Shown here: in pieces, positions 34,765 to 47,100 of the stretch | How the letters are laid out: every line of letters begins with the position of its first letter | Position numbering within the stretch: the first letter of the stretch is position 1 | Source: Megaustenia siamemsis | Taxonomy: Eukaryota; Mollusca; Gastropoda; Stylommatophora; Ariophantidae | Direction of reading: 5' to 3' | NCBI GenBank assembly: GCA_032433765.1 | Contig: JAVIAB010000159.1 | Span: 55,966,333 to 56,030,332, forward strand | DNA: 64,000 bases | Translations under genes and position numbers: made by a program | The notes under the pieces: model-generated | Databases searched by the model: none | Told to the model about the DNA's origin: nothing | What the model saw: only the letters and a program-made list of their open reading frames with translations

Positions 34765-35121
34765 CTAGGACCTTGATCTTCCATATCTAAACCTTTCCCA
34801 CTTGTCCTTAAGAACAGGGATCATACAGAGAAATGGGTTTGCTGCAGACTTTATTGGGTGGACAATAACCGTTGTCCAGGCGTAAACCTCGTTGTTGATC
34901 TCGTTTCTGCCAAGAGATAATAGACCCATGAATCCTATAGGAAACCAACACAACACGTTGGACAGAGCTACCAGGGACAGTTGTTTGACAACTATGATAT
35001 GTTCGTCCATTGTGGGACAAGCATTTGACTCTGCTCGACCAATTCTGTTGTCAGATATGGCAAGGGAGGTGACTCGTAAACTGTAGGAGATGATCAAAGA
35101 CAAGAATAGGTTAAGCACAAT
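34765..35121 (-). pseudogene. Orphan 3' exon of a GRL101-like receptor paralogue (TM5-TM7), copy 1
   Basis: Minus-strand open reading of about 120 codons ending at a TAG (34765-34767). From the 5' side it covers the end of TM5 (Val-Leu-Asn-Leu-Phe-Leu-Ser-Leu-Ile-Ile), the third intracellular loop (Ser-Asp-Asn-Arg-Ile-Gly-Arg), TM6 with Cys-Trp-Phe-Pro, and TM7 with Asn-Pro-Phe-Leu-Cys (Cys where the Asn-Pro-x-x-Tyr motif has Tyr). It aligns without gaps to the TM5-TM7 part of receptor locus A but is clearly diverged, so it is from another family member. The rest of that gene is missing. It is bounded by SINE B on both sides: the tail at 34756 and an internal SINE B breakpoint at 35121. Confidence 0.8.
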
Positions 35122-35183
35122 ATGGTCACTAACACCATATTCCCTATACGCCACTTGGCATGACGGGAGTACTTTACTACTTT
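35121..35183 (+). mobile_element. SINE B 3' remnant, copy 1
   Basis: From 'tatggtcactaacacc' to the TACTTTAC tail; the rest of the SINE present in block 1 (21640-21738) is replaced by the orphan receptor exon. Marks a recombination breakpoint inside the SINE. Confidence 0.75.
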
Positions 35184-36069
35184 ACAAACAATCAACGTAA
35201 AGAAAACATCACATTTCTTGAGTAAAAGAAAGCGTTCCTGATTTTGTGAATAAAAGACATGTTGGACCAAACAAGAACACTAACATTAAAACATACAAAG
35301 GAAATAAGATCCAAACAGTACCCACATGAAAATAAATATGGATGAACCAACAAATAATTAAATAGAAAATGGAAGAGATGGAATACTCATTAGACTAAAC
35401 AAAAGAGAACATAAAGACTGTGGGAACAACGCAGTATACAAACAATACTAAGGTTGATGTTCTAAAAAATTCGGCTTCATTTCTCAAGAAAGAGAACATT
35501 CTATTATAAAGCGTGGTATGGGTAACTTGTTATCACTTTCATGATTATTTACCTCAACTCAGTTGTTGGAAATATTCCTGCAATTATTGAGACTGACAAG
35601 TTGGCTAGGGGAGATTGTAAACTACACAAGCCTGACAAAAGTACAGAGAGAATTATCAGGAGCAAATACATGAACAAATGGACACCCAAACACCAGGGTT
35701 AACAACACTTATGACAACGCCAGCTCGGAGAAAATGAACAAGTAGCAAAATGTAAACTTGAAACAATACATAACAATTTGAAGAAACATCTATTCAACAC
35801 TACACGTATATCAACAGTTTTTGATTGTGACAGTAACACAGACAAAATGGCTGCCATATATTTGCTACAGAAATTCTCAATATTTGATGAATAGAGAAAG
35901 CTCTTGAGACCATCACCAGTTCCAGACCTGAACACGCTATATAGAGATGTCGGTAGCACTCAGCTGTCAAATCGTATCATCAAGACTGGGGTCTGAAGGT
36001 TTACACAGAAGCCAACAAACAGTAAGATACAAACGTTGTTGTTTGTGCAAGATTTGGATAGTTCTTGTG

Positions 36070-36740
36070 AGAAAGGAGATTCAAGTGGATATCAAAATTG
36101 AAGAAATAGATCTGGAAACAGTACATAACTGCATCTATCTTAGACATACTATAACCAATGATGGAAAATGTAAAACATAAATAAACAAAATAGTATGAAT
36201 CGCAAAAATTAATTTTAACGGCATGAAAAATATACTAACATAAAAAAAAATAACACAAGGGCTAAAACTAAGAAACGTAACATGTTATTATCTTCTCATC
36301 ATTACTGCATAGTGTATACACATGGACATTGGACAGGAAAACAGAACAGAAAATTGAACCTCTGAAATGTGAATATATAGAAGAATAGGTAGAATTAGAT
36401 GGAAAGAAAAGACAATAAACGATGACGTCTTAAATCAACTAAAATGAAAAGTGAACTACTAAACACAATTCAAACAAGACAAATGCAATTTTTGGTGCTA
36501 TTTTAAAGACACAGCAGCCTAATTAAAGTAATCTTGGAAGGGAAAATAAAAGGTAAAAAAAGCAGAGGCCGATAAAACTGACATGGATGAGAAGCTTCAA
36601 ATGATGGACAAGTCAGTCTATGACAACCTGCATCATCTAAGCAAAAGACAGGGAGGAGTGGAGCTCCATAGTAGCCACATTTCTAAATGGAGCCGGCATT
36701 CAATGATGGAGATGATGATGATAATGATAATAAGAAAGGA
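36070..36740 (+). mobile_element. LINE 3' fragment, block 2
   Basis: Counterpart of 22690-23345, with the same decayed tail and GATGAT-rich end. Confidence 0.6.
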
Positions 36741-36781
36741 GAGCAAATTTGAAAAGATCAAGGTGTTATCATCACCAAGTT

Positions 36782-36920
36782 TTCAGCTTCTTGTGAGGCT
36801 GAAGTCTATAAACAACATTTCAGTTTCTTGTGAGGTTGAAGTCTATAAACAACATTTCAGTTTCTGGTAAGGTTCCAGTATAGAATCAACCTTTCAGTGC
36901 CATGTGAAGCTGAAGCCTAG
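36782..36920. repeat. 37-bp minisatellite, about 4 copies, block 2
   Basis: Same unit as 23400-23760 but with about six fewer copies. Confidence 0.85.
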
Positions 36921-36934
36921 AAAGAAATATTACT

Positions 36935-36936
<2 letters not shown>

Positions 36937-36992
<56 letters not shown>
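36937..36992. repeat. (TA)n microsatellite, block 2
   Basis: About 28 TA units. Confidence 0.95.
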
Positions 36993-36994
<2 letters not shown>

Positions 36995-38684
36995 CTCTTT
37001 TTTAGAGCATAGATCTTCAATACTTGTCTACTTCCTTCTGTCATACATAATTTTTTTCTTGTCTGAAGCCTATGTTCTCAGTCTTAATTATACAAGCTCC
37101 CCATCGTCTATGTACTTGACAACATTCTATATGTGACTCTGCCTTTTGTCAGATGTTCCTGGATTCAGTAAATATATATCTTGCCTCTCTCATAAATGTT
37201 TATATTTTCTATAGATCATCAATTATATGCAAACATTTGTTCCAGTTGTAGATGTTTACCTTTCCAATTATATTCACTTCTCTAATGAACCTCTCATTTT
37301 GTGTAACATAATTTCTATAATTTGTATCATTTATTTATCAAGACAAAACCTATTTACATGAAACGATTAGTATTAGTAATTGCAAGTATAACTCACTAGG
37401 AAATATTTCTCAGAACCAGATGCACATGCTCTTAGAACAAAATGGTACAAGACATGTGTTTTCTTGAGGTCATATTTCATGCCAGCCATTCTTACCTGAC
37501 AAACTGAGCCACAACTTTAGCCACTTTTTTCTGTAAGAGGATACCAAATGGACACAGACACATCAGATGTTGTCCGTCCAGTTTCTGCTGACCTTGTCTG
37601 GTGGCTTCTGAAATAAAGAAAAGAAGAACGCGTTTTTGTGTTTCATTTATCACCAAGTAATTAACCTCTTGTTTGACTTATATCTACAACAAACTCTTCA
37701 GCTTCGTGTCCGCACTTGTCACGATCAAACGTGGACAGAGAACAAACACACTTTTTATATTTGGTTTTTGAACAAATAATAAATATGTCTGGCTATTTAC
37801 CCAGATGTTTTTTTCTGAGCATTTACTATAGTTTTTCTTACTGGTCTAAAACAAAAAAAATTTCTATTCCCTTTCTCCTTATCTTATCCTTCTACCTCCA
37901 CCCATATGTACCATATTTCTCTCATATGTTCTCCCCAACAGATCGTTACCTTTAAATGCCCGTTTATTCTAGTTTTGGTCTAATCCTTCCAGCTTTTATC
38001 ACCACTTGACGATACCTTCTATATATGTTTTTGAACAAATATTCAATGCTTTGTTTTTCTTTTAAAATTGTGTTTCAGCTTTTATTTATATCATTTTTTT
38101 CTGCTTATATTTTCTTAAAACTCTCAAGAGACACATCTTCATCAAAGACGATTTGATAAGTATTAGTCCTTGGATTTTCCTTATCGGTCATTTGACAATA
38201 AGCGATCAGATCATCAACAAGACCCATAGTGTGAAACGATAAACTAGTTCACAAGTCTACCCCCAATTTCCTCCTAATTTTTTTTCTAAATCTAGGCAAC
38301 ATCCCTCATGGCTAATCTGAAAATCCGAAAGCCGTACCAGGGTTGCAAATTAATGAAGGGAATAATTTCTTCCGTTATTACAAGGGAACTTTTGGGTTAG
38401 AGATATACGATAGGCGAGCACAATGACGTAGCACACACAACAAGTGATTCGCCCGCAATACCCGATTCACTACAAGCGAGAACAAATCCGGCCACAGAAC
38501 ACAGCCTTGTCTATTTCATTGTTTTATATATTGGAACTGTACTCTTTGGTTGCTAATTCTTATGGGTGTTGCTTGTTGCCAATACATTTGTTTAATGATT
38601 ATCAAGTCGTTGCCATAGTTGTTTAATGTCTGTAGTATATATATATATATTATTTCCACATGCTCAAAATAATTAAAAACAGCA

Positions 38685-39525
38685 GAAATAGAATGCAGTG
38701 GTCACTGACCAAACAACTTGATGATTTACACTTTGCTGATGAAATAGCTCTCCTATTACACAGCCATCAACTGATGCAGGATACAATGAGCATACTCGAA
38801 CAGACATCACAACAGCTAGGACTGAAGATTAATAGAGAAACGACCAAATTTATGAGAATTAATGCAGTTGGCAATTACCAAATAGAATTAAGAGAAATAG
38901 CTCTGTTAGATTTACAATCTTACATATATCTGGGTAGCAATATAGATATAGAGGGATGAATAGAAAATGATACCAAAATAAGGATATCAAAAGCAAGAGG
39001 AGCTTATGTTGCACTGGGAAACATATGGAAGTCCAAAGAAATTAGGTTAAATACAAAAATAAAAATTTTCAACCCCAATGTTAAGTCAGTCCTATTATAT
39101 GGCTGCGAAACATGGAGAACAACAAAATCGACACTCATGAAGATACCGACTTTCATTAATGGATGCTTACGCGGAATAAAAGCATGGAAATGGAGGGCAA
39201 AATCACAAACATATAATTATGGAAATGTACCAGTCAAACACCAATGGATAAATGAGATACAGCGAAGACGATGGCGCTGGATAGGACATACACTATGAAA
39301 ACCAACTGAGAGTATTACACAGGAGGCCCCTTTTTGGAATCCCCAGGGGAAAAGTCAAAGAGGAAGACTAAAGAACTCTTGGAGAAGACAGATATAAGCA
39401 GAGATGAAGATGCATATGGGAAGACATGGAATAATCGTAAAAGAATGTCAAGAAACAGAACAACTTGGAAGGTGTTTGTTGAAGATCTATGCTGCACATG
39501 GAGATGAAAGGTAGAAGAATAAAGA
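38685..39525 (+). mobile_element. LINE C-terminal fragment, block 2
   Basis: Counterpart of 25530-26365, with the same Phe-Ala-Asp-Glu motif, the same internal TGA (38957-38959) and the same C-terminal tail after the second stop. Confidence 0.8.
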
Positions 39526-41174
39526 AAAATAAATCACATATATAGTTATTTATTTACTTATATAGCTCTTTCTATCAATGTTTTCAGCATGTGTTTTGCA
39601 CTATTGGTGTCCTTTCCTTCCACAAATTCACATTGTTCCCGATGTATCTCTGTTTTATGTTGTTCCTATCACATCTCATGATGATTTTTAGTGATATTTG
39701 AGTCTTATGGCTCTGAGACCAATAGTGCGATGGTCTTCAGTGGTGACTGATCAATAGACGTAACATATATGTAACATATATGTAACATATATGTAACATA
39801 TAAAGCAATAAATGCATTTATCACTCGCCCAATGTACATTTTATTTCGTTCACTCTCTTGTGCCTCCAGAGATGTTCTTGATCATTGTTACATGATTGCT
39901 ATCCTTGGTTTTGTCCCATGTCAGCATTGTTCTGAGCTGCATTGTGTTATTGTTTGCAGTGCGATGCAATTTTATCTACATATTAGGCCAAGAGATATGT
40001 CAAGATAAACACTAGACATACATACTTTAAGATCGTCATAGTACAAGCATCTCTCTTGTTGATGTCCTGGATTTTGCTGGCTTGGTAAAGCTGTGTCAGA
40101 GCATCAGTCTCTTCTTTCATCGTACAAAGGATGTCCAACCGACCGTGAGATACAGCAGCTGTTGTCGCGGTATAATATGTATTTCGTTGTTGGTTATTTC
40201 TGAATCATAAATTTGAAATCTAAAATTGAGTATAAGAAAACAATAAGGAATATATACTCACAGAATCGCATAATATGAAGTGAGCAGTACACAAAATAAA
40301 CAACTGTAGACACACGTTTGTAAAGATACATAATCAAATGTCTTCAGAAACAGTCATGCAAGATATATATAAAGTACGCGGCGTCTTTTGCTTATGGAAT
40401 TCATTTCCCAATCGCACAAATGAGGCTCCAACATATGCTTCAAAGCGTTTCCAAGAATTGCACTGAACATATTTCCAGTGTTACTGATGTGCTTTACGTA
40501 TATACATTGTGTTCCCTGTTTCTCTTACGCTACTCGTGTTTATTTCAAGAAGAACAATAGCTCCATTATAGTCCAGAGATCTGTAAATACATGTCTCTAC
40601 ACAATAGATTGTATATTAGTTGTTGTCAGGATATTCAAATAATCCCTGTTGATTTTGTTTAATCATTCACGTCTATCCTCTAGTCCATGCCTTCATATTC
40701 AGGAGTTGGTTTTGAGAGTTTACAAATTCAGACTCTAGAATTGCAGGCTGTAGCCCTATAGTGTAGTTGTTGATGTGGTGCTCATCTATAATTCCTGATG
40801 GTTAAAGATGTTGGTGAAATACGTGCCTCGGTTTTCTTTCATTAGTCACACGTCGATGCAGCATTCATTAGCATCTTTTTGTCGAGTTATTTGTGAACAC
40901 AAAAATTATTATCCACTTTTAGTCAGTGGTCAAGATCCACACAGTTTATCTAGGCCTAAGCGATACCATACAGGTTGTCATTCTACTGATTGTGTAGACG
41001 TGAAATTGCGCACTAAAGGGTCAGGAAACGAAATTGAAGACGGAATTGATGCACGCCACAATAAGTAGTGCAGTGCGCAGAGAGTGAAATGTGACGTGAA
41101 ATTACAATGATGTAGTTTAGAATGCAGTTAGAAATTTGGCAGGAGAGGGTGAGTTGAGAGTGAAGACAGCTGGG

Positions 41175-41845
41175 CCAGAGATGAACAGGGGAAGGGGCAG
41201 TAGATCAGTGATCATCTTGAATGAGTTTTGCATGGACGACAGGTGCTGCCAGAGATGAACAGGGGAAGGGGCAGTAGATCAGTGATCATCTTGAATGAGT
41301 TTTGCATGGACGACAGGTGCTGCCAGAGATGAACAGGGGAAGGGGCAGTAGATCAGTGATCATCTTGAATGAGTTTTGCATGGACGACAGGTGCTGCCAG
41401 AGATGAACAGGGGAAGGGGCAGTAGATCAGTGATCATCTTGAATGAGTTTTGCATGGACGACTGGTGCTGCCAGAGATCCTTCCTTGTTGATATGATCGT
41501 TATTCATGGGATTGTTCAGTGAATTCACAGACGGTTTGTGGTTTGCTATTTGACTTGATAAATTGTTCATCTTGAATGAGTTTTGCATGGACGACTGGTG
41601 CTGCCAGAGATCCGTCACTGATGATATGATCGTTATTCATGGGATTGTTCAGTGAATTCACAGACGGTTTGTGGTTTGTTATTTGACTTGATAAATTGTT
41701 CATCTTGAATGAGTTTTGCATGGACGACTGGTGCTGCCATAGATCCTTCACTGTTGATATAAACATTATTGATGTGATTGTTCATTGATTTCAAAGACGA
41801 GTGGTTGTTTGTCGTTGACTTGATAAACTGTTGACATTTGAAAGA
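41175..41845. repeat. Compound 74/133-bp minisatellite, block 2
   Basis: Four 74-bp units (41175-41470), then two 133-bp units and a diverged partial unit. Confidence 0.9.
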
Positions 41846-41940
41846 TTAAAGATTCACTCACTCACTCATATAACGATTTGGTCACTAATTCCCTATTGAA
41901 GACTCAATAAACATTTAAAGACGTGATGATATTCGCATAG

Positions 41941-42022
41941 TCTCCCTGCCGAGATTGAAAGTGAGTGCCCTGCGAGTCACGAAACGTGATCGGGGCCTTA
42001 TCATTTAAGGCAGGAGGGGAGA
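41941..42022. other. Conserved inverted-repeat segment, block 2
   Basis: Counterpart of 28851-28932, unchanged. Confidence 0.4.
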
Positions 42023-44143
42023 TTAAACCTTTTGATCAGCCAGCACCTCGAGACCTGACGGTCTAAACAAAACACTAGATGATGAATATATGAATAATAT
42101 TGCAACGTCTATAATTGTTTGTGAGAAAATCGGTCAAAAGGTGTGTTCACACTGTAAACACATGTCATATGTATTTTTTTCTTCATAGAAATGAAAATAA
42201 AAATATGAACCAATGGTATATCCAAAGCTATACGCAATTATACGCGGCACAGACGTCAACGACGTTTTTGGCTGAATAAGCCTTTGGCAGGAATAGCATA
42301 CAACATACACACACAGATGTAAGTAATGGGGTAAAAAAAAATACATTTCTCTAAGTAGGGCGACTTGAATATATGCTGTCCACATCAAACATACGGGCAA
42401 GTCAAACAAATTACTATATCCAATGCATCCAATAACTCACAACGCTTGCAGATAATATTGTGTACTTTTCGTATTTATCATCGGCAATCGGGGAGCTCAG
42501 TGTTTTGTTCACTCGATGAATTCACTGTTCTATCATGTAGTTCGTTATTAATATTTGTAGAGGAGTATTGAGTTAAACCGATAATATATTTAAACTAACA
42601 GTGACAGGTCTAGGGTTAACAGGCACAATTATTGAAAGGCGTCTGCTTTATTTAAAACAGGCAAACAAATAAATACAGCTACGAAAAAAAAAAAAAATTT
42701 AGTTAACGAAAAGACATGAATATTTCTACAATCTAGCTATATCGAAGACATTAGTTCATTGTTGTCATTATTAATAATAAAACACAACACACAATATACA
42801 ATTGAGTGTAAAATAAAACGAGAATCACAGACATCGGTCACACAAATAATCAAACAGTGAGGCTGTTACTTAAGCTTGAACATTTACTAAACCATGAACA
42901 TATCGACACAGGTTAATCATGCTTCCATTATTTATTTACTAATTTATAACGGTCAATTGAGACATAATATTTAACTTAATATAGTTTGACACAGTCTAAT
43001 CATGGTATCACAAATATGTATATACAATCTTATATGTAGAGAAACATAACTTCTTCATCTTTTTTTCCTTCATCATTTGCCTTTCACCGTCGAGGGAATA
43101 TCTAACTTCAGGTCTTTTACTCTTCTGTTCGCCTCTGTTGCTGTTATGTTTCCTAGTGTTTCTTATATTCCGTCAACCCATCCTGTTCGTGATCGGCCTT
43201 TGAATCTGGTGTTCTCGCACAGTTTATTGAAGACTCGTTGTGTTGTACATGATATGTCTGCCTTGTCACGAGGCCAAACTATTTTATTATCTGTTGTTTC
43301 TTTACATTGATTTACATGACGATTCATGACTGTACAAAGAAATTACGACGGTGGTTGTTTGTTTACGGTTGGCTCCGCTAGTCTTTGACTAAAATGTCTC
43401 ATCCACAAGGCAGTGGGGTTGTTTTACTTAAGGGTACTTGTCACTATACTTCCAACTTATTTGAATTCTTCCACTTGTTTTAGTTGCCTGCCGTATATTA
43501 TTGATTGTGATGTTGTTTTTCTCTTTTCAGATGTGCGTGGCAGTTTTATGTTGTTGATGTTGATTGTCATGTTGGAGTTAGCGCATGTACTGCTTGTCTA
43601 TTTAAGTGCTTTTGTAGGTCTTCTATTTTATCCATGTATTAGGGCCTAATCGCTTGTAATTAAAGCTCGTTAATCTCCTTCAACTCAGATGAGTTGGTTA
43701 TCTTACATATGTAGTGCATGTGGATAATACACAATATAAAAGATATGACATAGCTAATGTAAACTAATACCAGAAATACTACATAGTGTGAGAAAGGGAT
43801 ATCAACAAAATGGACAAAGCCATAAAGAGGGAGAGAGGAGATCATTAAAGTATATACAAGTAGAAGTAGTGAGAGCAAATGAAGAAATATTTGCCAACGA
43901 ATATTATGAAGAAAAACAAAACTAAATTTACATGCTCATACATCACATATATCACAAATATTTCATAATGTTTAACAGCTAATATTAAAAAAACAGTGAC
44001 GCCTTATCACGCTATGTTTTCTTTTTGTATTCTGACATAATGTCCGATTTGTTAGCGTTCAAGTATTCAAGAGTATAAAATGCAAATAATGGTTTTGCTA
44101 ATAAAGTACGAACTATAATCATGTCAATTCGCATGGCAGACAT
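42023..44143. other. Non-coding stretch downstream of receptor A
   Basis: No gene recognised. Homology to block 1 ends at about 43308. The part next to the receptor should contain its 3' UTR on the minus strand; no convincing polyadenylation signal was found close to the stop codon. Confidence 0.4.
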
Positions 44144-47100
44144 TTACTGAATTGTTCTCTTAGAGCTGAACTTGTTCCACTTGTCTATAAGGACAGGGAT
44201 TGTGTACAGAAATGGGTTTGCTGCTGAATTTATGGGAAGAACAATAGCCGTTAACCAGGTGAAAACATCGTTGCTGATCTCATGACCGAAAAGAGACAAG
44301 AAACCCATAATTCCTAGAGGAAACCAACAGAAGAAGCTGAACAGAGCTACCAGAGATAGTTGTTTGGCCACTAGTATATCTTCCGCCAACCTAAGAGACG
44401 TGCTAGAGGCTGTCCGACTAATTCTGTTCTCTGACATGGCCCGAAAAATGGCAATTTAAGTGTAAGCGAGGACGATACACAGACATGAGTTGAGCACGAT
44501 GAACACGCCAAATGAGTAGCCCCAGCCGTTAAGACGTTTAGCTGTCAAAGGCAAGCCAATACACATTGAATTAGAGGAGTTTATTTCAAACTTGAGAGCA
44601 GCTGGCGTCAGAGCAAGAAGAAAACCAACGATCCAAGACAACAACAAAGCAACAATTTTACCAAGTTTTGAAAACTTAACTTGACCAAATGGAAACTTCA
44701 TTATCAAAAACCTGTTCAAAGAAATAAGGAAAATAAATAACAGTGATGTTTCACTAGAGAGAGTAGCCAAAAATCCAGTAGTTTTACATAAAATACGTTC
44801 TCTCCAGGTCTTGTCATACAGAACATAAACGTCACTATAGTAGTAGTCTGCTCCAACAATAATGAACAAATTGACTCCCATAATAAAATCCGAAATACAC
44901 AAATTTGTTATAAACAGGCCATAACTATCTCTCAGAGATAACCTAGCCCAGATCATGCGATACACAATAACTAGCAAGTTACCAGAAGTTGCAAGAACTG
45001 CTACCACCAAGAGAAGAGCTCTCTGAACACTGAGTCCTATCAGATTAAAACAAGAAGATATTGCGGCATTCGGAGCATGACACGTGTGGTATGGGATGTT
45101 GTTTCCACTGATCTGGGAACAGCACATTTCAAAACTGTCCGTGTACAGTTGTTGGCTGATAGTGAGACCATTCAAGAAATCTTCATAGAAATTGTCCACG
45201 ATTAGTCCACGTAGATCTAGTGTTTGTAAGTTCAGTCTAGACGAAAATATTTTCTCTTGAGAAAGACGGACATGTGTAAAACTTAAACTTAAATGTTTCA
45301 GATTTGGAAATGCTTCAAGGAAAGATGCATCGAGACGGTAGAAACCCGTGTAGGAGAGATCAAGTGTTTCTAGGAATGGGAGTTCTACATATTTTATAGA
45401 TGAGAGTTCTCTATTATGTGACAAATTTAGGTGACGAATATTTCGCATGTCAAAATGGCTTTCCCTCCCATCGATTGGCTGTTCTTGGTTGTAACTAAAG
45501 TCTAAGCTCTGAATATAATAAAACATATCTGGTTCCTGCAAAAATCTTTTAATTTTTGAATTACAATTTGAAAATTTAAGAAATATTAATTTTGTCGACG
45601 GTAAAAAAGTGGTGCCTTTAATAGCAGACAGATCCATACCAGACATGTCCACATATTTAACATACGTAACTGTCGCTGGAACAGAATCCTGCCAAAAGGA
45701 ATGCGATGTGGCGAAATCATCTGATCTGTAGTCACTGGATACAGTTGCTGTCCCTGACACACAACGGAAACCTTCTAGACAACGAATGCCACAATCCACT
45801 TCGTCGTCTTTATATGGACAGTCATGGTGTCCGTTACAGACTAGGTCAGGATGTAGGCAAATTTGACTTTTCCAACAAGCAAAGTTTCCGGTACAAGGAG
45901 AAATCTGGTCAATTTGCTCATCTTCTCCTGTAGGACAATCGTTTGTCTTGTCAAGGACATAATGTTGAGGGATACAGTATGTGCTCGGACATTTAACATA
46001 TCCTACTGGGCATTCAAAGTCTATACAGTTCTCCAGATGGGACGCGTCTCTACATCCCCGAACAGCTCCGTATCTGTCTCTGACATAGACACACTTGGGG
46101 GCCCATATACTATAATCATTTTTATTGCGGCAAGTGTCCGCTGTTTCAAGTTTCCCTATCATCTCGTCCAAAGGTCCCTCCCACCCAGTACAGTCAACGT
46201 GTCCATCGTTTAGCTGGGAGAAGTGAACACATTTATCATCATTACAAATAAAGGCACAAGTCTCATCCAAGGGTCCCTCCCACCCAGTACAGTCAACGTG
46301 TCCATCGTTTAGCTGGGAGAAGTGAACACATTTATCATCATTACAAATAAAGGCACAAGTCTCATCCAAGGGTCCCTCCCACCCAGTACAGTCAACGTGT
46401 CCATCGTTTAGCTGGGAGAAGTGAACACATTTATCATCATTACAAATAAAGGCACAAGTCTCATCCAAGGGTCCCTCCCACCCAGTACAGTCAACGTGTC
46501 CATCGTTTAGCTGGGAGAAGTGAACACATTTATCATCATTACAAATAAAGGCACAAGTCTCGTCCAAGGGTCCCTCCCACCCAGTACAGTCAACGTGTCC
46601 ATCGTTTAGCTGGGAGAAGTGAACACATTTATCATCATTACAAATAAAGGCACAAGTCTCATCCAAGGGTCCCTCCCACCCAGTACAGTCAACGTGTCCA
46701 TCGTTTAGCTGGGAGAAGTGAACACATTTATCATCATTACAAATAAAGGCACAAGTCTCATCCAAGGGTCCCTCCCACCCAGTACAGTCAACGTGTCCAT
46801 CGTTTAGCTGGGAGAAGTGAACACATTTATCATCATTACAAATAAAGGCACAAGTCTCATCCAAGGGTCCCTCCCACCCAGTACAGTCAACGTGTCCATC
46901 GTTTAGCTGGGAGAAGTGAACACATTTATCATCATTACAAATAAAGGCACAAGTCTCATCCAAGGGTCCCTCCCACCCAGTACAGTCAACGTGTCCATCG
47001 TTTAGCTGGGAGAAGTGAACACATTTATCATCATTACAAATAAAGGCACAAGTCTCATCCAAGGGTCCCTCCCACCCAGTACAGTCAACGTGTCCATCGT

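Noticed and set aside
40808..41068. 86-codon open frame present in blocks 2 and 3
   Set aside because: The matching sequence in block 1 does not keep the start region, and no domain is recognised. Shared openness follows from recent duplication.
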